Below, piece by piece: positions 35,156 through 45,516 of a stretch of DNA of 64,000 bases (the stretch's first letter is position 1; the number at the start of each line of letters is the position of its first letter). The position numbers were made by a program, and so were the translations under genes. Where the stretch lies: contig CYUH01000014.1 of the NCBI GenBank assembly GCA_001403755.1, forward strand, positions 1-64,000, written 5' to 3'. The notes under the pieces were generated by a model that saw only the letters and a program-made list of their open reading frames with translations, had not been told where the DNA came from and ran no database searches. The DNA comes from Chryseobacterium senegalense (lineage in GTDB: Bacteria; Bacteroidota; Bacteroidia; Flavobacteriales; Weeksellaceae).

Positions 35156-36241
35156 ATGTCAAAGTCTCTTATCCCAAAACTCGAAGCCATAAAACAACGC
35201 TACAACGAAGTTGCAGACCTTATCATTCAGCCAGATGTAATTTCAGATCAAAAAAAATATTCTTCTTTAAATAAAGAATACAGCGATCTGGGAAAAATTG
35301 TTGCGGTTTTCGATCAGTACAAACAAGCTTTGAAAACCATTGAAGAATCTGATGAAATCATCGCAGATGGCTCGGATAAAGAATTTGTGGAAATGGCAAA
35401 GATGGAAAAAAACGAAGCCATCGAAAAAATTCCCGGCTTGGAAGAGGAACTGAAAGTTCTATTAATCCCAAAAGATCCAGCAGACGACAAAAACGTGATC
35501 GTAGAACTTCGTGCAGGAACAGGTGGCGATGAAGCTGCAATTTTTGTCGAGGATGTATACAGAGCCTACTCCATGTATTTTAAAACAAAAGGATGGAGAC
35601 ACGAAATTACAGATTCCAATGAAGCTTCCAAAGGGTACAAGGAACTCATTATGAAGGTAGAAGGTGAAGGCGTTTACGGAATTATGAAATTTGAATCCGG
35701 GGTGCACCGTGTACAGCGTGTGCCCGAAACCGAATCCCAAGGTAGGGTCCACACCTCAGCGATCACTGTTGCAGTTCTGCCCGAAGCGGAAGAAGTTGAT
35801 TTTGAATTAAATCCTGCCGATATCGAAATGCAGACCTCGCGTTCCGGAGGTGCGGGAGGACAAAACGTAAACAAAGTAGAAACCAAAGTACAGTTAACAC
35901 ACAAACCAACTGGTCTCGTAGTAGTTTGCCAACAAGCGCGCTCTCAGTTGGCAAACCGTGAATTGGCGATGGAAATGCTTAGAACGAAATTGTATGACAT
36001 TGAATTACAAAAAGTACAGGGAGACATCGCAGCACAAAGAAAAACAATGGTTTCAACTGGCGACCGTTCCGCAAAGATCAAAACCTACAATTATCCGCAA
36101 GGAAGGGTTACAGATCACCGAGTGAACAAATCTATTTATAATTTGGACGCCTACATGAACGGCGATATGCAGGAAATGATCGACGCGGTGATCATGGCTG
36201 AAAATGCCGAAAAAATGAAAGGAGAAGAGGATAATTATTAA
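35156..36241 (+). CDS. prfA: Peptide chain release factor 1
   Basis: A 361-residue class I release factor reading UAA and UAG. The GGQ motif is in [18 protein letters not shown], and domain 1 and the anticodon-like region precede it. The frame is open back to 35078, but those codons overlap a promoter-like TATCTTTG (35129-35136); the ATG at 35156 ([19 protein letters not shown]) gives the family's usual length. A terminator follows. Confidence 0.95.
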   Translation: MSKSLIPKLEAIKQRYNEVADLIIQPDVISDQKKYSSLNKEYSDLGKIVAVFDQYKQALKTIEESDEIIADGSDKEFVEMAKMEKNEAIEKIPGLEEELKVLLIPKDPADDKNVIVELRAGTGGDEAAIFVEDVYRAYSMYFKTKGWRHEITDSNEASKGYKELIMKVEGEGVYGIMKFESGVHRVQRVPETESQGRVHTSAITVAVLPEAEEVDFELNPADIEMQTSRSGGAGGQNVNKVETKVQLTHKPTGLVVVCQQARSQLANRELAMEMLRTKLYDIELQKVQGDIAAQRKTMVSTGDRSAKIKTYNYPQGRVTDHRVNKSIYNLDAYMNGDMQEMIDAVIMAENAEKMKGEEDNY

Positions 36242-36262
36242 ATCTCAACTAAAAAATACTAT

Positions 36263-36290
36263 AACTCTCATTGCAAAATGGGAGTTTTTT
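36263..36290 (+). terminator. Terminator after prfA
   Basis: AACTCTCATT and AATGGGAGTT form a 10-bp stem (one T-G pair) around GCAA, followed by TTTT. Confidence 0.85.
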
Positions 36291-36425
36291 AATGTTTAAA
36301 AATCAATTTTAATTACTACAACGCTTTCATGTCATTATAAAAATAAGACCTTATTCTAAATGAACTTTTCAATAAGAAATTTTCGCAAAAATGCGTAACT
36401 TTACTTTTTTACAAAGCCTACGATA

Positions 36426-38543
36426 ATGCGCAAAAAAATACAAACCAAAACTCCCGATTTCTCAGTTGATTCCAAAGATCAAGTTCCTTACTTTTTTGAA
36501 AAAGATGGTTTGGAAATGAAATCTGCATACACCGAAGCCGACTCTAAATCTTTAACCGACAAAAAATACTCGGCGGGAATTTCACCGTATTTGCGCGGAC
36601 CTTATTCCACCATGTACGTTCAAAAACCATGGACAATTAGGCAATACGCAGGATTTTCAACAGCCGAAGAATCCAACGCATTTTATCGAAGAAACCTTGC
36701 AGCGGGACAAAAAGGTTTGTCTGTAGCTTTCGATTTGGCAACGCACCGCGGTTACGATTCAGATCATCCGAGAGTTGTTGGAGACGTTGGAAAGGCCGGC
36801 GTGGCTATTGATTCTGTGGAAGATATGAAGATTTTATTCAATGAAATTCCCTTGGATGAAATTTCGGTTTCGATGACGATGAATGGCGCAGTTTTGCCCG
36901 TTTTAGCATTTTATATTGTTGCTGCGGAAGAGCAGGGTGTTTCACAGGAAAAGCTTTCCGGAACTATACAAAATGATATTCTTAAAGAATTCATGGTAAG
37001 GAACACCTACATTTATCCGCCAACTCCTTCCATGAAAATCATCGCTGATATTTTCGAATATACGGCTAAAAATATTCCCAAGTTTAATTCGATTTCAATT
37101 TCAGGATATCATATGCAAGAAGCCGGTGCGACGCCAGTTTTGGAAATGGCATACACCTTAGCCGACGGTTTGGAATACATCAGAACAGGAATCAAAGCAG
37201 GCATGAAAATCGATGATTTTGCGCCGCGACTTTCGTTTTTCTGGGCAATTGGGATGAATCACTTTATGGAAATTGCCAAAATGAGAGCTGCTCGCTTTAT
37301 CTGGGCAAATTTATTGACCCCATTCAATCCTCAAAACCAAAAATCTTTAGCTTTAAGAACCCACTCGCAAACATCAGGTTGGAGCTTAACCGAACAAGAA
37401 CCTTTCAACAATATCACCAGAACCGCGATTGAAGCGCTTTCTGCTGCTTTAGGCGGAACACAATCTCTACATACCAACGCACTGGACGAGGCAATAGCTC
37501 TGCCAACAGATTACTCTGCGAAAATCGCGAGAAACACCCAGATTATCCTTCAACAAGAAAGCGGAATTTGCGACATCGTTGATCCAATGGGTGGAAGTCA
37601 TTTAGTTGAAAGTTTAACCCAACAAATGATTGATGAAGCAATGAAATTCATTGATGAAGTGGAAAAAGAAGGTGGAATGACCAAAGCCATCGAAGCCGGA
37701 ATTCCGAAAATGAGAATTGAGGAAGCAGCTGCGAAAAAACAAGCAAAAATCGATAGTGGCGAGGAGTTTATCATTGGTGTAAATTCATTTAAATCTACCC
37801 AAAAACAGATGGAACTCGATATTTTAGACATCGATAATTCCGAAGTTCGCCGAAAACAAATCGAAAGACTGAAGCAAATAAAATCGGGAAGAAACGCTGA
37901 AAAAGTAAGCGAAATTATCGGTCAGCTGAAAGATTCAGCCAAAACAGGAACAGGAAACCTACTGGAAATCTGCATCGAAGCAGCGAGAAGAAGAGTAACT
38001 TTGGGAGAAATGAGCGATGCAATGGAAGAAAGTTTCGGACGTTACAAAGCTAATATCAGAACCATACAAGGAGTTTACGCAATGAACGCAAGCAAAAATG
38101 AATACTTTGAAAAAGCAGTTGCTTTAACCCAAAAATTTGAGGATGAGGAAGGTCGCCGACCAAGAATTATGGTGGCAAAAATGGGTCAGGACGGGCACGA
38201 TCGTGGAGCAAAAGTAGTAGCGACCGCATTTGCCGACATGGGATTTGATGTGGATGTTGCGCCACTTTTCCAAACTCCGCAAGAAGTAGCGAAACAAGCT
38301 GTGGAAAATGATATTCACATTCTGGGAGTTTCTTCGCTTGCGGCTGGTCATAAAACTCTGGTTCCTCAAGTTGTGGAAGAATTAAAAAAATTGGGTGCTG
38401 ATGATATTACAATCGTTGTGGGTGGTGTAATTCCACAACAGGATTACGAATTTCTTTACCAAAACGGAGCGGATCACATTTTCGGACCGGGAACCAATTT
38501 ACCGAAATCGGCGTGTGAAATTTTGGAGAAAATGTTGGATTAA
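36426..38543 (+). CDS. Methylmalonyl-CoA mutase, large subunit
   Basis: A 705-residue adenosylcobalamin enzyme interconverting succinyl-CoA and methylmalonyl-CoA. The substrate barrel occupies about residues 1-560 ([39 protein letters not shown]). The cobalamin-binding domain follows, with [16 protein letters not shown] carrying the DxHxxG histidine. This is the MutB/ScpA-type large chain. In many Bacteroidota a shorter MutA-like gene lies directly upstream; here prfA does, so a partner chain, if any, is elsewhere. The stop overlaps the convergent gene by four bases. Confidence 0.93.
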   Translation: MRKKIQTKTPDFSVDSKDQVPYFFEKDGLEMKSAYTEADSKSLTDKKYSAGISPYLRGPYSTMYVQKPWTIRQYAGFSTAEESNAFYRRNLAAGQKGLSVAFDLATHRGYDSDHPRVVGDVGKAGVAIDSVEDMKILFNEIPLDEISVSMTMNGAVLPVLAFYIVAAEEQGVSQEKLSGTIQNDILKEFMVRNTYIYPPTPSMKIIADIFEYTAKNIPKFNSISISGYHMQEAGATPVLEMAYTLADGLEYIRTGIKAGMKIDDFAPRLSFFWAIGMNHFMEIAKMRAARFIWANLLTPFNPQNQKSLALRTHSQTSGWSLTEQEPFNNITRTAIEALSAALGGTQSLHTNALDEAIALPTDYSAKIARNTQIILQQESGICDIVDPMGGSHLVESLTQQMIDEAMKFIDEVEKEGGMTKAIEAGIPKMRIEEAAAKKQAKIDSGEEFIIGVNSFKSTQKQMELDILDIDNSEVRRKQIERLKQIKSGRNAEKVSEIIGQLKDSAKTGTGNLLEICIEAARRRVTLGEMSDAMEESFGRYKANIRTIQGVYAMNASKNEYFEKAVALTQKFEDEEGRRPRIMVAKMGQDGHDRGAKVVATAFADMGFDVDVAPLFQTPQEVAKQAVENDIHILGVSSLAAGHKTLVPQVVEELKKLGADDITIVVGGVIPQQDYEFLYQNGADHIFGPGTNLPKSACEILEKMLD

Positions 38544-39046
38544 ATAGAATTAATTAAATTCTCCACTTCCAATTTTTGTTCGGCGTATTTGGTTTGCAAT
38601 TCGGAACCGTCTCCCATTCTTTTGTAGTATTCCAGAGCTTTCCCTCCGAAAAATTTCTTGTGAAAATCTGAAACGTCGGGAACATTAGGGAAAACTTTGT
38701 GAAAAAGCATTTCGTAATAGGCCTGAAACTCGCGCTCGTTTTTGTCTTCGATTACATTTTCAGGAGCTTTTTGTCGAACGTGCAACATCTCATGCGCCAA
38801 CATATTCACGACTAAATTAAGATCGAAATCGAAAAGATTTTTAGGAATCATCACCATTTGTCGGTCACCAATTTCTCCTTCTGCGGTGAGCAAAATTCTG
38901 TCGGGTTCCAATTCCGGTCGAAAGCCAAAACCTGCAAAATTATCATGCTCCAAACCAAAAGTACTGATGACAAACTCTGCTGCATCGATGATTTGGTCGT
39001 GGTTTTTATAAGCTTCGAGGTGATCGGTGATGTTTTCTAAATTCAT
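38540..39046 (-). CDS. Putative zinc-metallopeptidase-like hypothetical protein
   Basis: A 168-residue protein containing HEMLH (in [14 protein letters not shown]), a HExxH zinc-binding pattern, followed by an acidic region ([18 protein letters not shown]) that may supply the third ligand. I do not recognise the family. The frame is open upstream to 39175 through a GC-rich extragenic repeat, but the ATG at 39046 ([18 protein letters not shown]) is the sensible start. It converges with the mutase gene, overlapping its stop by four bases. Confidence 0.75.
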   Translation of the reverse strand: MNLENITDHLEAYKNHDQIIDAAEFVISTFGLEHDNFAGFGFRPELEPDRILLTAEGEIGDRQMVMIPKNLFDFDLNLVVNMLAHEMLHVRQKAPENVIEDKNEREFQAYYEMLFHKVFPNVPDVSDFHKKFFGGKALEYYKRMGDGSELQTKYAEQKLEVENLINSI

Positions 39047-39084
39047 GGTTCGGGTTTTTGTTTGGATGACGAATCTGCGGCCGC

Positions 39085-39175
39085 GATAGTAGCGGTTACC
39101 CCACAAGGAGGCGGCGGAACGAAGTGGAGCCGCCGACTGAGGAGTAGTAGCGGATAGCGCGAATTGTCCGCCCAA
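39085..39175. repeat. Diverged extragenic repeat, copy 1
   Basis: A GC-rich stretch between the suf terminator and the metallopeptidase-like gene. GGCGGC (39110-39115) and GCCGCC (39129-39134) form a hairpin around GGAACGAAGTGGA. The unit AGTAGCGG occurs on both sides (39089-39096 and near 39145-39152). The layout matches the copy at 51705-51783: GATnGnAGCGG, hairpin, TAGCGGAnAGC. The base composition differs sharply from the surrounding AT-rich DNA. Confidence 0.65.
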
Positions 39176-39181
39176 AAATAA

Positions 39182-39207
39182 TAAAAAAAACGTGCCTAAA
39201 CACGTTT
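39182..39207 (-). terminator. Terminator of the suf operon
   Basis: On the minus strand AAACGTG and CACGTTT form a 7-bp stem around TTTAGG, followed by a run of T. It begins 11 bases after the sufD stop. Confidence 0.85.
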
Positions 39208-39217
39208 CTTAATTTTA

Positions 39218-40525
39218 TTAAAATTCTAATTCTACTTCGAGTTTTTCAGCGAGTAATTTAGAGATTTTCATTTTAAGGGGTTCGATATCGATGTTTTCCA
39301 TCGCATCATTTGCGAAAGCGTAGAGCAGTAGCGCCTGCGCCTCCTTCTTGGAAATTCCGCGCGCACGAAGGTAGAAAAGCGCATCCTCATTCAGCTGGCC
39401 AACGGTACAGCCATGCGAACATTTTACATCATCAGCAAAAATTTCTAGCTGCGGTTTGGTATCGATTGACGCACCGTCGCTAAGCAAAACGTTGTTGTTT
39501 TGTTGATATGCATTGGTTTTTTGAGCAATTTTATCTACGAAAACTTTCCCGTTGAAAACGCCGTGGGATTTGTCTTTGAAAATTCCTTTGTAATTCTGGT
39601 AACTTTCGCAATTTGGGGTTTTGTGGTGAACCGCGGTGTGATGATCTACAGTTTGCTCGCCACCAATGATGGTAATTCCATTCATAAACGAGTTGATATT
39701 TTCGCCGTTATGAATGAAATTAAGGTTATTTCTCACGAGTTTTCCGCCGAAACTAAAGGTGTTTACAGTGGTTAAACTATCGCGCTCCTGTTTTGCGAAA
39801 GTGTGATCCATCAAATAAGAAGTATCGCTGTCATTTTGCACTTTGTGCCAATCTGCTTTTGCGTTTTGGTAAGTGAATATTTCGGTTACCGAGTTGGTGA
39901 AAACGAAAGTATCGTCGAAATTGTGGTGACTTTCGATGATTTCAACTTTGGAACCCTCTTCCGCGATGAGCAAATTTCGGGTGTTGTAAAAGGTGTTTTC
40001 TTGCTGATTTTGAGAGATATAGAATACATGAATTGGTTTCTCGATCACCATGTTTTTCGGAACTTTCAAGAAAAAACCGTGCTTGCAGAATGCTTCATTT
40101 AAATTGGTGAAAGCCAAATCCTTCGCAGCAATGGTGTTGAAATAATTATCGAAAACCTCGCGGTGTTTTTCATCATTTAGAGCAAAATTAAAAGACAGAA
40201 ACTCTACATTTTCAATTGAAATTTTGGAAAGTTCTTTGTGCAATTGCCCATTGATAAAGACAATCCAGTCGAAATTCTCTTCCCCAAGGTGAAGCTCGGC
40301 AATTTGCTCTTTGCTGATGGTGTGCGTTTCTGTAGGGAAAAAATTATAGTCTTTCTCCGTAATTTCGCGCAAATTGGTGTATCTGTATTCTTCGTCTTTT
40401 TTGGTAGGAATTCCCAGTTCTAAAAATTTATTCAACGCTGCATGGCGCTGATCATCAAGGAAACGGTGTTTCAGGGTTTCTAAAAAAGCCGGATGATTAT
40501 TTTTTATATTTTCTAATAAAGCCAT
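39218..40525 (-). CDS. sufD: Fe-S cluster assembly protein SufD
   Basis: A 435-residue scaffold subunit of the SUF system, which builds Fe-S clusters with SufB and SufC. The beta-helix core is present with the conserved FADDVKCSHGCTVGQLNEDA and RGISKKEAQALLLYAF near the C-terminus. Length is normal. It is the last gene of the minus-strand operon iscA-type / sufB / sufC / sufD. The repeat-rich region after it contains the operon terminator. Confidence 0.95.
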   Translation of the reverse strand: MALLENIKNNHPAFLETLKHRFLDDQRHAALNKFLELGIPTKKDEEYRYTNLREITEKDYNFFPTETHTISKEQIAELHLGEENFDWIVFINGQLHKELSKISIENVEFLSFNFALNDEKHREVFDNYFNTIAAKDLAFTNLNEAFCKHGFFLKVPKNMVIEKPIHVFYISQNQQENTFYNTRNLLIAEEGSKVEIIESHHNFDDTFVFTNSVTEIFTYQNAKADWHKVQNDSDTSYLMDHTFAKQERDSLTTVNTFSFGGKLVRNNLNFIHNGENINSFMNGITIIGGEQTVDHHTAVHHKTPNCESYQNYKGIFKDKSHGVFNGKVFVDKIAQKTNAYQQNNNVLLSDGASIDTKPQLEIFADDVKCSHGCTVGQLNEDALFYLRARGISKKEAQALLLYAFANDAMENIDIEPLKMKISKLLAEKLEVELEF

Positions 40526-40571
40526 TTTGTACTTGTTTTAACGCAAAGACGTTGTAAAAAAATCGAAATAA

Positions 40572-41315
40572 TTAATTTAAAAGCCAGTCGTAGCCTTTTT
40601 CTTCGAGTTCGAGCGCTAAGTTTTTGTCGCCGGTTTTAATGATTTTTCCGTCTGCCAAAACATGCACAAAATCGGGCTGAATATAATCTAAAAGTCTTTG
40701 GTAATGAGTGATAAGCAAAACTGCATTGCCTTCATTTCGGAAAGAGTTTACTCCATCGGCAACAATTCTAAGTGCATCGATATCCAAACCGGAATCTGTT
40801 TCATCAAGAATCGCCAGTTTCGGATTCAGCATCATCATTTGGAAAATTTCGTTTCTTTTTTTCTCACCTCCGGAGAATCCTTCGTTCAAAGATCTTGAAA
40901 GGAAATCTCTCTTAATTCCTAATTTCTCCGAGTTCTCACGGATTAAAGCCAACATTTCTTTAGCAGGCATTTCTTCCATACCATTTGCTTTTCTTGTTTC
41001 GTTGAGTGCAGCTTTAATAAAGTTGGTTACGGATACTCCAGGAATTTCTACGGGATACTGAAAAGAAAGGAAAATTCCTTTATGTGCGCGGTCTTCCGGC
41101 GCATCTTCAATGATATTGTTACCTTCAAAAAGAATTTCACCGTCAGTTACCTCGTAATCTTCTTTTCCTGCAATCACGGATGAAAGTGTGGATTTTCCTG
41201 CACCGTTGGGTCCCATAATCGCGTGAACTTCACCCGGATTTATTTGTAAGTTGATTCCTTTTAAGATTTCTACACCGTCTTCAATTTTCGCGTGTAAATT
41301 ATTGATATTTAGCAT
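40572..41315 (-). CDS. sufC: Fe-S cluster assembly ATPase SufC
   Basis: A 247-residue ABC-type ATPase that drives the SufBCD scaffold. Walker A is GPNGAGKSTLSSVIAG, the signature is GFSGGEKKRNEIFQ, and Walker B is LAILDETDSGLDIDALRIV. The frame extends upstream to 41360, but MLNINNLHAKIEDG at 41315 is the conserved start. It lies 56 bases after sufB. Confidence 0.95.
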   Translation of the reverse strand: MLNINNLHAKIEDGVEILKGINLQINPGEVHAIMGPNGAGKSTLSSVIAGKEDYEVTDGEILFEGNNIIEDAPEDRAHKGIFLSFQYPVEIPGVSVTNFIKAALNETRKANGMEEMPAKEMLALIRENSEKLGIKRDFLSRSLNEGFSGGEKKRNEIFQMMMLNPKLAILDETDSGLDIDALRIVADGVNSFRNEGNAVLLITHYQRLLDYIQPDFVHVLADGKIIKTGDKNLALELEEKGYDWLLN

Positions 41316-41371
41316 AATATTTTCGTTTCTTGAGTTTGGTTTAATGAAAAAATATTTCAATTAAACTTTTT

Positions 41372-42820
41372 TTATCCAACTGATCCTTCGAGAGAAATTT
41401 CCAGTAATTTTTGTGCTTCGATTGCAAATTCCATTGGTAATTTGTTCAAAACTTCTTTCCCAAAGCCATTTACAATGAGTGCGATGGCTTTTTCGGTATT
41501 GATTCCTCGTTGATTACAGTAAAAAATTTGATCTTCACCAATTTTGGAAGTAGTAGCTTCGTGTTCCAACTGAGCGGTAGGATCTTTGATTTCGATATAC
41601 GGGAACGTGTGTGCTCCACATTCATTTCCCATCAAAAGCGAATCACATTGGGAGAAGTTTCTCGCTCCCTTGGCGGAAGGCATTACTTTCACCAATCCGC
41701 GGTACGAATTATTGGATTTTCCTGCCGAAATTCCTTTAGAAATAATGGTTGATTTCGTATTTCTTCCGATATGGATCATTTTCGTTCCCGTATCGGCATA
41801 TTGGTGATTGTTCGTCACCGCGATGGAATAAAACTCTCCGATCGAATTATCGCCTTTCAAAATGCAGCTTGGATATTTCCAGGTTACTGCAGAACCGGTT
41901 TCAACCTGAGTCCATGAGATTTTTGCATTTTTCTCACAAATTCCTCTTTTGGTTACGAAATTGAAAACGCCACCTTTTCCTTCTTCATTTCCGGGATACC
42001 AGTTTTGAACGGTTGAATATTTAATTTCCGCATCATCCAACGCGATTAATTCCACCACCGCTGCGTGCAATTGGTTTTCGTCTCGTGATGGCGCAGTACA
42101 ACCTTCCAAATAAGATACATAACTGCCTTCATCGGCGATCAAAAGTGTTCTTTCAAATTGTCCGCTTCCGGATTGGTTGATTCGGAAATAGGTTGAAAGC
42201 TCCATCGGACATTTCACTCCTTTTGGGATGTAGCAAAAACTACCATCGGAAAATACCGCAGAATTGAGTGCTGCATAAAAATTATCGCCTCTAGGAACTA
42301 CTTTTCCGATGTATTTTTTCACCAAATCCGGGTGATTTTGTATAGCTTCGGAAATCGCGCAGAAAATGATTCCTTTCTCCATCAAAGTATCCTGAAAGGT
42401 GGTTTTCACCGACACGGAATCCATCACGATATCTACCGCAACACCGGAAAGTCTTTTCTGCTCTTCGATATTGATTCCTAATTTTTCGAATGTTTTTAAA
42501 AGTTCCGGATCTACTTCATCTAAACTTGCCAATTCCGGTTTTTTCTTTGGAGCTGCGTAATATTTAATAGCCTGAAAATCAGGTTTTTCATATTTCACAT
42601 TAGCCCAATTTGGCTCTTCCATTTTCTGCCAAATCCGGAAAGCTTCGAGTCTCCACTCGGTCATCCATTCCGGCTCATTTTTTTTGGCTGAAATCATTTT
42701 TACGATTTCTTCGTTCAGACCGGTAGGAAAATCTTCATACTCGATATCTGTCTCAAAGCCGAATTCGTATTTTTGGTTTTCAAGATCGACCCTTAAGTCG
42801 TCTTCTGTATATTTTGACAT
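41372..42820 (-). CDS. sufB: Fe-S cluster assembly protein SufB
   Basis: A 482-residue core scaffold of the SUF system. Conserved parts include [20 protein letters not shown] near the C-terminus, the long beta-helix with [20 protein letters not shown] and [12 protein letters not shown], and [20 protein letters not shown] with a cluster-binding Cys. Length is normal. It starts five bases before the end of the upstream A-type carrier gene region, so the two are translationally close. Confidence 0.95.
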   Translation of the reverse strand: MSKYTEDDLRVDLENQKYEFGFETDIEYEDFPTGLNEEIVKMISAKKNEPEWMTEWRLEAFRIWQKMEEPNWANVKYEKPDFQAIKYYAAPKKKPELASLDEVDPELLKTFEKLGINIEEQKRLSGVAVDIVMDSVSVKTTFQDTLMEKGIIFCAISEAIQNHPDLVKKYIGKVVPRGDNFYAALNSAVFSDGSFCYIPKGVKCPMELSTYFRINQSGSGQFERTLLIADEGSYVSYLEGCTAPSRDENQLHAAVVELIALDDAEIKYSTVQNWYPGNEEGKGGVFNFVTKRGICEKNAKISWTQVETGSAVTWKYPSCILKGDNSIGEFYSIAVTNNHQYADTGTKMIHIGRNTKSTIISKGISAGKSNNSYRGLVKVMPSAKGARNFSQCDSLLMGNECGAHTFPYIEIKDPTAQLEHEATTSKIGEDQIFYCNQRGINTEKAIALIVNGFGKEVLNKLPMEFAIEAQKLLEISLEGSVG

Positions 42821-42825
42821 AATTT

Positions 42826-43155
42826 TTATAAACTAAAAGATTCTCCACACCCGCAGGTTCTGCTTGCATTGGGATTGTTAAAAACAAAACCTTTTCCATT
42901 CAATCCACCGGAATATTCCAAAGTGGTTCCGGCTAAATAAAGAATTGATTTTTTATCTACAATTATTTTAATTCCGTTGTCTTCGAAAACCTGGTCGGCA
43001 TCCGTTTTTTCTTTATCAAATTTCAAAACGTACTCCAAACCTGAGCATCCACCGCTTTTTACGCCGACTCTTATGAAATCTTCGAAAGGCTGAAAACCAT
43101 CTTCTGTCATCAGCTGGATGGCCTTTTCTTTCGCATGATCGCTTACTTTTATCAT
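42826..43155 (-). CDS. A-type Fe-S carrier protein (SufA/IscA-like)
   Basis: A 109-residue A-type carrier that passes Fe-S clusters from SufBCD to target proteins. The three conserved cysteines are in [12 protein letters not shown] and [13 protein letters not shown]. It is the first gene of the suf operon. SufA, IscA and ErpA cannot be told apart from sequence alone, so no symbol is given. The sufS gene is not here but at 54643-55863. Confidence 0.93.
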   Translation of the reverse strand: MIKVSDHAKEKAIQLMTEDGFQPFEDFIRVGVKSGGCSGLEYVLKFDKEKTDADQVFEDNGIKIIVDKKSILYLAGTTLEYSGGLNGKGFVFNNPNASRTCGCGESFSL

Positions 43156-43305
43156 TGTTTTTATTTAGACTGATTTTAGATTGCAAAATTACTAATAATA
43201 TAATGAAAATCAAATTTGTGAAACTATATTTGTCTATGCGTTCAATAGACGAAATTATTTAACTTTTTCCGTCCTCATTCATCAAAAAAACATTAAAAAA
43301 ATCGC

Positions 43306-44130
43306 ATGAAAAAATTGACCATCATTGTCCTGTTTTTTGTTTCTCAAATTGCTTTAGCGCAAACCACTCGATTCATCTATCAAGTGACAATGAAACTAGA
43401 TTCAACCAACCAAAATAGCATCAAAACAGAAAATGCTTATTTGGACACCACGCCTGAAAAATCGATATTTTATGGTGAAAAAAGGCTTCAACGGGACTCA
43501 CTAATATCTAAAATTGTAGAAACGCGAGGAGCTTCTTTTGATAGAAATCTAATGCAAAACTTGCGTTCGGATATTGATTTTACCATTGAAAAAGATTTTA
43601 AAACCGGCACAAAAACGTATAATTCCAGAATTGGGCGCGACCAGTATGCTTATGATGAGGATCGTCCTATGGAATGGAAAATTCTTGGTGAAACTGCAAA
43701 GATTGGCGAATATAAAACCCAAAAAGCGGAAACCCAATTCGCTGGTAGAACTTGGTATGCTTGGTTTGCGGCAGACCTTCCAATTCAGGATGGCCCGTAT
43801 AAGTTCGCAGGTTTGCCCGGTCTCATTGTAAAAATTGAAGATACTAAAGGGGATTATTCTTTCGACTTGAAAGAAACGAAAAAAATTTCTTCACCCACCG
43901 TTTTCGAGCAGCGAGGAAACATCATCAAGGTTAAAAGGACCGTTTTCAATCAGCAGTTAGAGAAATTTAGAAAAGACCCTACTTCTTTTTCGCCACCATC
44001 ACCGCCTATGTCTGTAAGCGGAAACTCCGGCGGAATGCGTCCGCAAACGAATCCTAATCAAAGAAAAGAATTCGAACAACGCATGAAAGATGAACTAAAG
44101 ACCAAAAACAATCCTATAGAATTGAAATAA
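43306..44130 (+). CDS. GLPGLI family secreted protein
   Basis: A 274-residue secreted protein (signal MKKLTIIVLFFVSQIALAQ) containing the family's motif in YKFAGLPGLIVKIEDTKGDY, near residue 165. GLPGLI proteins are Bacteroidota-specific and uncharacterised; some are found beside TonB-dependent receptors. The C-terminus is rich in Pro, Ser and Gly (TSFSPPSPPMSVSGNSGGM) and may be flexible. A strong bidirectional terminator follows. Confidence 0.92.
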   Translation: MKKLTIIVLFFVSQIALAQTTRFIYQVTMKLDSTNQNSIKTENAYLDTTPEKSIFYGEKRLQRDSLISKIVETRGASFDRNLMQNLRSDIDFTIEKDFKTGTKTYNSRIGRDQYAYDEDRPMEWKILGETAKIGEYKTQKAETQFAGRTWYAWFAADLPIQDGPYKFAGLPGLIVKIEDTKGDYSFDLKETKKISSPTVFEQRGNIIKVKRTVFNQQLEKFRKDPTSFSPPSPPMSVSGNSGGMRPQTNPNQRKEFEQRMKDELKTKNNPIELK

Positions 44131-44132
44131 TT

Positions 44133-44168
44133 AAAATCCGGTTAGAAATTTATAACCGGATTTTTTTA
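44133..44168. terminator. Bidirectional terminator between convergent genes
   Basis: AATCCGGTTA (44135-44144) and TAACCGGATT (44153-44162) form a 10-bp stem, with T after it on the plus side and A before it (T on the minus side). It serves the GLPGLI gene and the L,D-transpeptidase gene. Confidence 0.88.
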
Positions 44169-44930
44169 GCTAATTTCTTCAAATTTTAACCATTTTGATT
44201 CTGACAAATATTGCTGATCGGGATAATAAATAAATAAACAATTTTGCCCTTTAATCGTATCGATGATTGGTTCTGCCAAAGCTCCAGGAACCGCAGGACA
44301 GCCCCAACTTCTACCGATTCTTTTCTGAGATTTTATAAAATCTTCGCTTACATAATCGGCTCCATGCATCACAATTGCACGTTGCAAAGCCGCATCATTG
44401 TATCCAGCATCCATACCCAAAAGCTTAAGAGAATAGCCATTACTTCCATTGTAAGTGGTTTCGGTTACATAGAAACCAAGGCTGCTTTGGTAAGAACTTT
44501 CTGTGTTCGAAAATTTCTGTGCTAATTCTTCTCCCGTATTTTTTCCGTGAGCAACAAGCGAATTAAAAAGTACTTTTTTCTCCTCAAGATCAATAACCCA
44601 AAGTCTTTTCTGGGTAGAGGAAAGCGAAAAATCGCAGACGGTAAGCAAATGGGAATTTTCAGGAAGTTTGCCGGCTTTTTTCAGATTATTGAATCCTAAA
44701 TAAGCTTTTGAAAAAACATCAGGATTTAAGGCATTTATTCCTTCAAAACTAAGGGAGGAAAAAATTTCTTCGCCCGTTATTTTTATTGAATTGGACTTTT
44801 TTCCGGCTGATAAAATTTTGGAGTGAGCTTTAAGTGAAGTTTTGGTGTCTGAAACTGTCGCTGCTTCCCTTTTATAGAAAGATGTTGCGACAATAAATAC
44901 CAAAAACAGTGTTAAAAGAACTTTCTTCAT
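44166..44930 (-). CDS. Murein L,D-transpeptidase catalytic domain family protein
   Basis: A 254-residue exported protein with a signal-like N-terminus (MKKVLLTLFLVFIVATSF) and the catalytic motif HGADYVSEDFIKSQ / GRSWGCPAVP, in which the Cys of SWGCPAV is the nucleophile. This is the YkuD_2-like family that cross-links or trims peptidoglycan stem peptides. It is monocistronic and divergent from the Cys-rich gene at 45077. Activity is inferred from family. Confidence 0.88.
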   Translation of the reverse strand: MKKVLLTLFLVFIVATSFYKREAATVSDTKTSLKAHSKILSAGKKSNSIKITGEEIFSSLSFEGINALNPDVFSKAYLGFNNLKKAGKLPENSHLLTVCDFSLSSTQKRLWVIDLEEKKVLFNSLVAHGKNTGEELAQKFSNTESSYQSSLGFYVTETTYNGSNGYSLKLLGMDAGYNDAALQRAIVMHGADYVSEDFIKSQKRIGRSWGCPAVPGALAEPIIDTIKGQNCLFIYYPDQQYLSESKWLKFEEIS

Positions 44931-45035
44931 AAAACATTATGTTAAATTGATTTTAGGACTGCAAAACTACAAATAATTAAATATCAAGTTGTTGAATCAA
45001 TTTTTTTTAACTGATTTTTATGAAACTTTAACTGA

Positions 45036-45069
45036 TTTGGCTGAATTCGGATTTATTTTATTAATTTTG
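45036..45069 (+). promoter_or_regulatory. Promoter of the metal-associated locus
   Basis: TTTG (45036-45039) and TAATTTTG (45062-45069) are 22 bases apart. The ATG at 45077 follows only seven bases after the -7 box, so the transcript may be leaderless or nearly so. Confidence 0.6.
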
Positions 45070-45076
45070 CAGACGC

Positions 45077-45448
45077 ATGGCGAAATCATTAAAAATATTT
45101 TTAATTATTCTAGGGTTGGGAATCTTTATTCTACCCAAACAAACCGTGTTTGCCCAGAAGGTTGAAAATTGTTGTGAGCAGAAATCTAAAAAAGACGAAT
45201 GTTGCAACACAGAAAAAACCAAACCCTGCCACGAAAGCAATCCGAAAAAAGGTTCTGAGAAAAATGGTTGCGGAAATGACTGTGCCAATTGCCACTCATG
45301 CTCGGTAAATATTGCGCTGAACTATATTTCTCCCGAATCATACACCTCGCAGAAGCAGCTGTTCATTAAAAAGATCAGTTATAATTACGAAATTTCTTTT
45401 TTTTCCTCAAGTATTCAAAACATTTGGCAACCGCCTAAAATAGCTTAA
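45077..45448 (+). CDS. Cys-rich secreted protein, HYC_CC_PP-like
   Basis: A 123-residue exported protein (signal MAKSLKIFLIILGLGIFILP, predicted cut after VFA). The mature N-terminal 50 residues hold two CC pairs and further cysteines (ENCCEQKSKKDECC, then CGNDCANCHSC), a pattern suited to binding copper or another soft metal. The C-terminus ends QNIWQPPKIA, similar to the end of small Bacteroidota proteins known as HYC_CC_PP-like. It is directly followed by the HMA-TonB receptor gene and probably belongs to its operon. Metal and role are inferred. Confidence 0.75.
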   Translation: MAKSLKIFLIILGLGIFILPKQTVFAQKVENCCEQKSKKDECCNTEKTKPCHESNPKKGSEKNGCGNDCANCHSCSVNIALNYISPESYTSQKQLFIKKISYNYEISFFSSSIQNIWQPPKIA

Positions 45449-45516
45449 TTTATTGACTGACAGCCTGAAGTATGTTCTTCCGGCTCCACTTTTATTAAAT
45501 TAACATATTTTAAAAA

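Noticed and set aside
35462..35752. Antisense frames within prfA
   Set aside because: Shadow of conserved release-factor codons, including the stretch just before the GGQ motif.
39047..39175. N-terminal extension of the metallopeptidase-like protein
   Set aside because: The extra 43 codons would cross a GC-rich extragenic repeat and have no typical start; ATG at 39046 is better.
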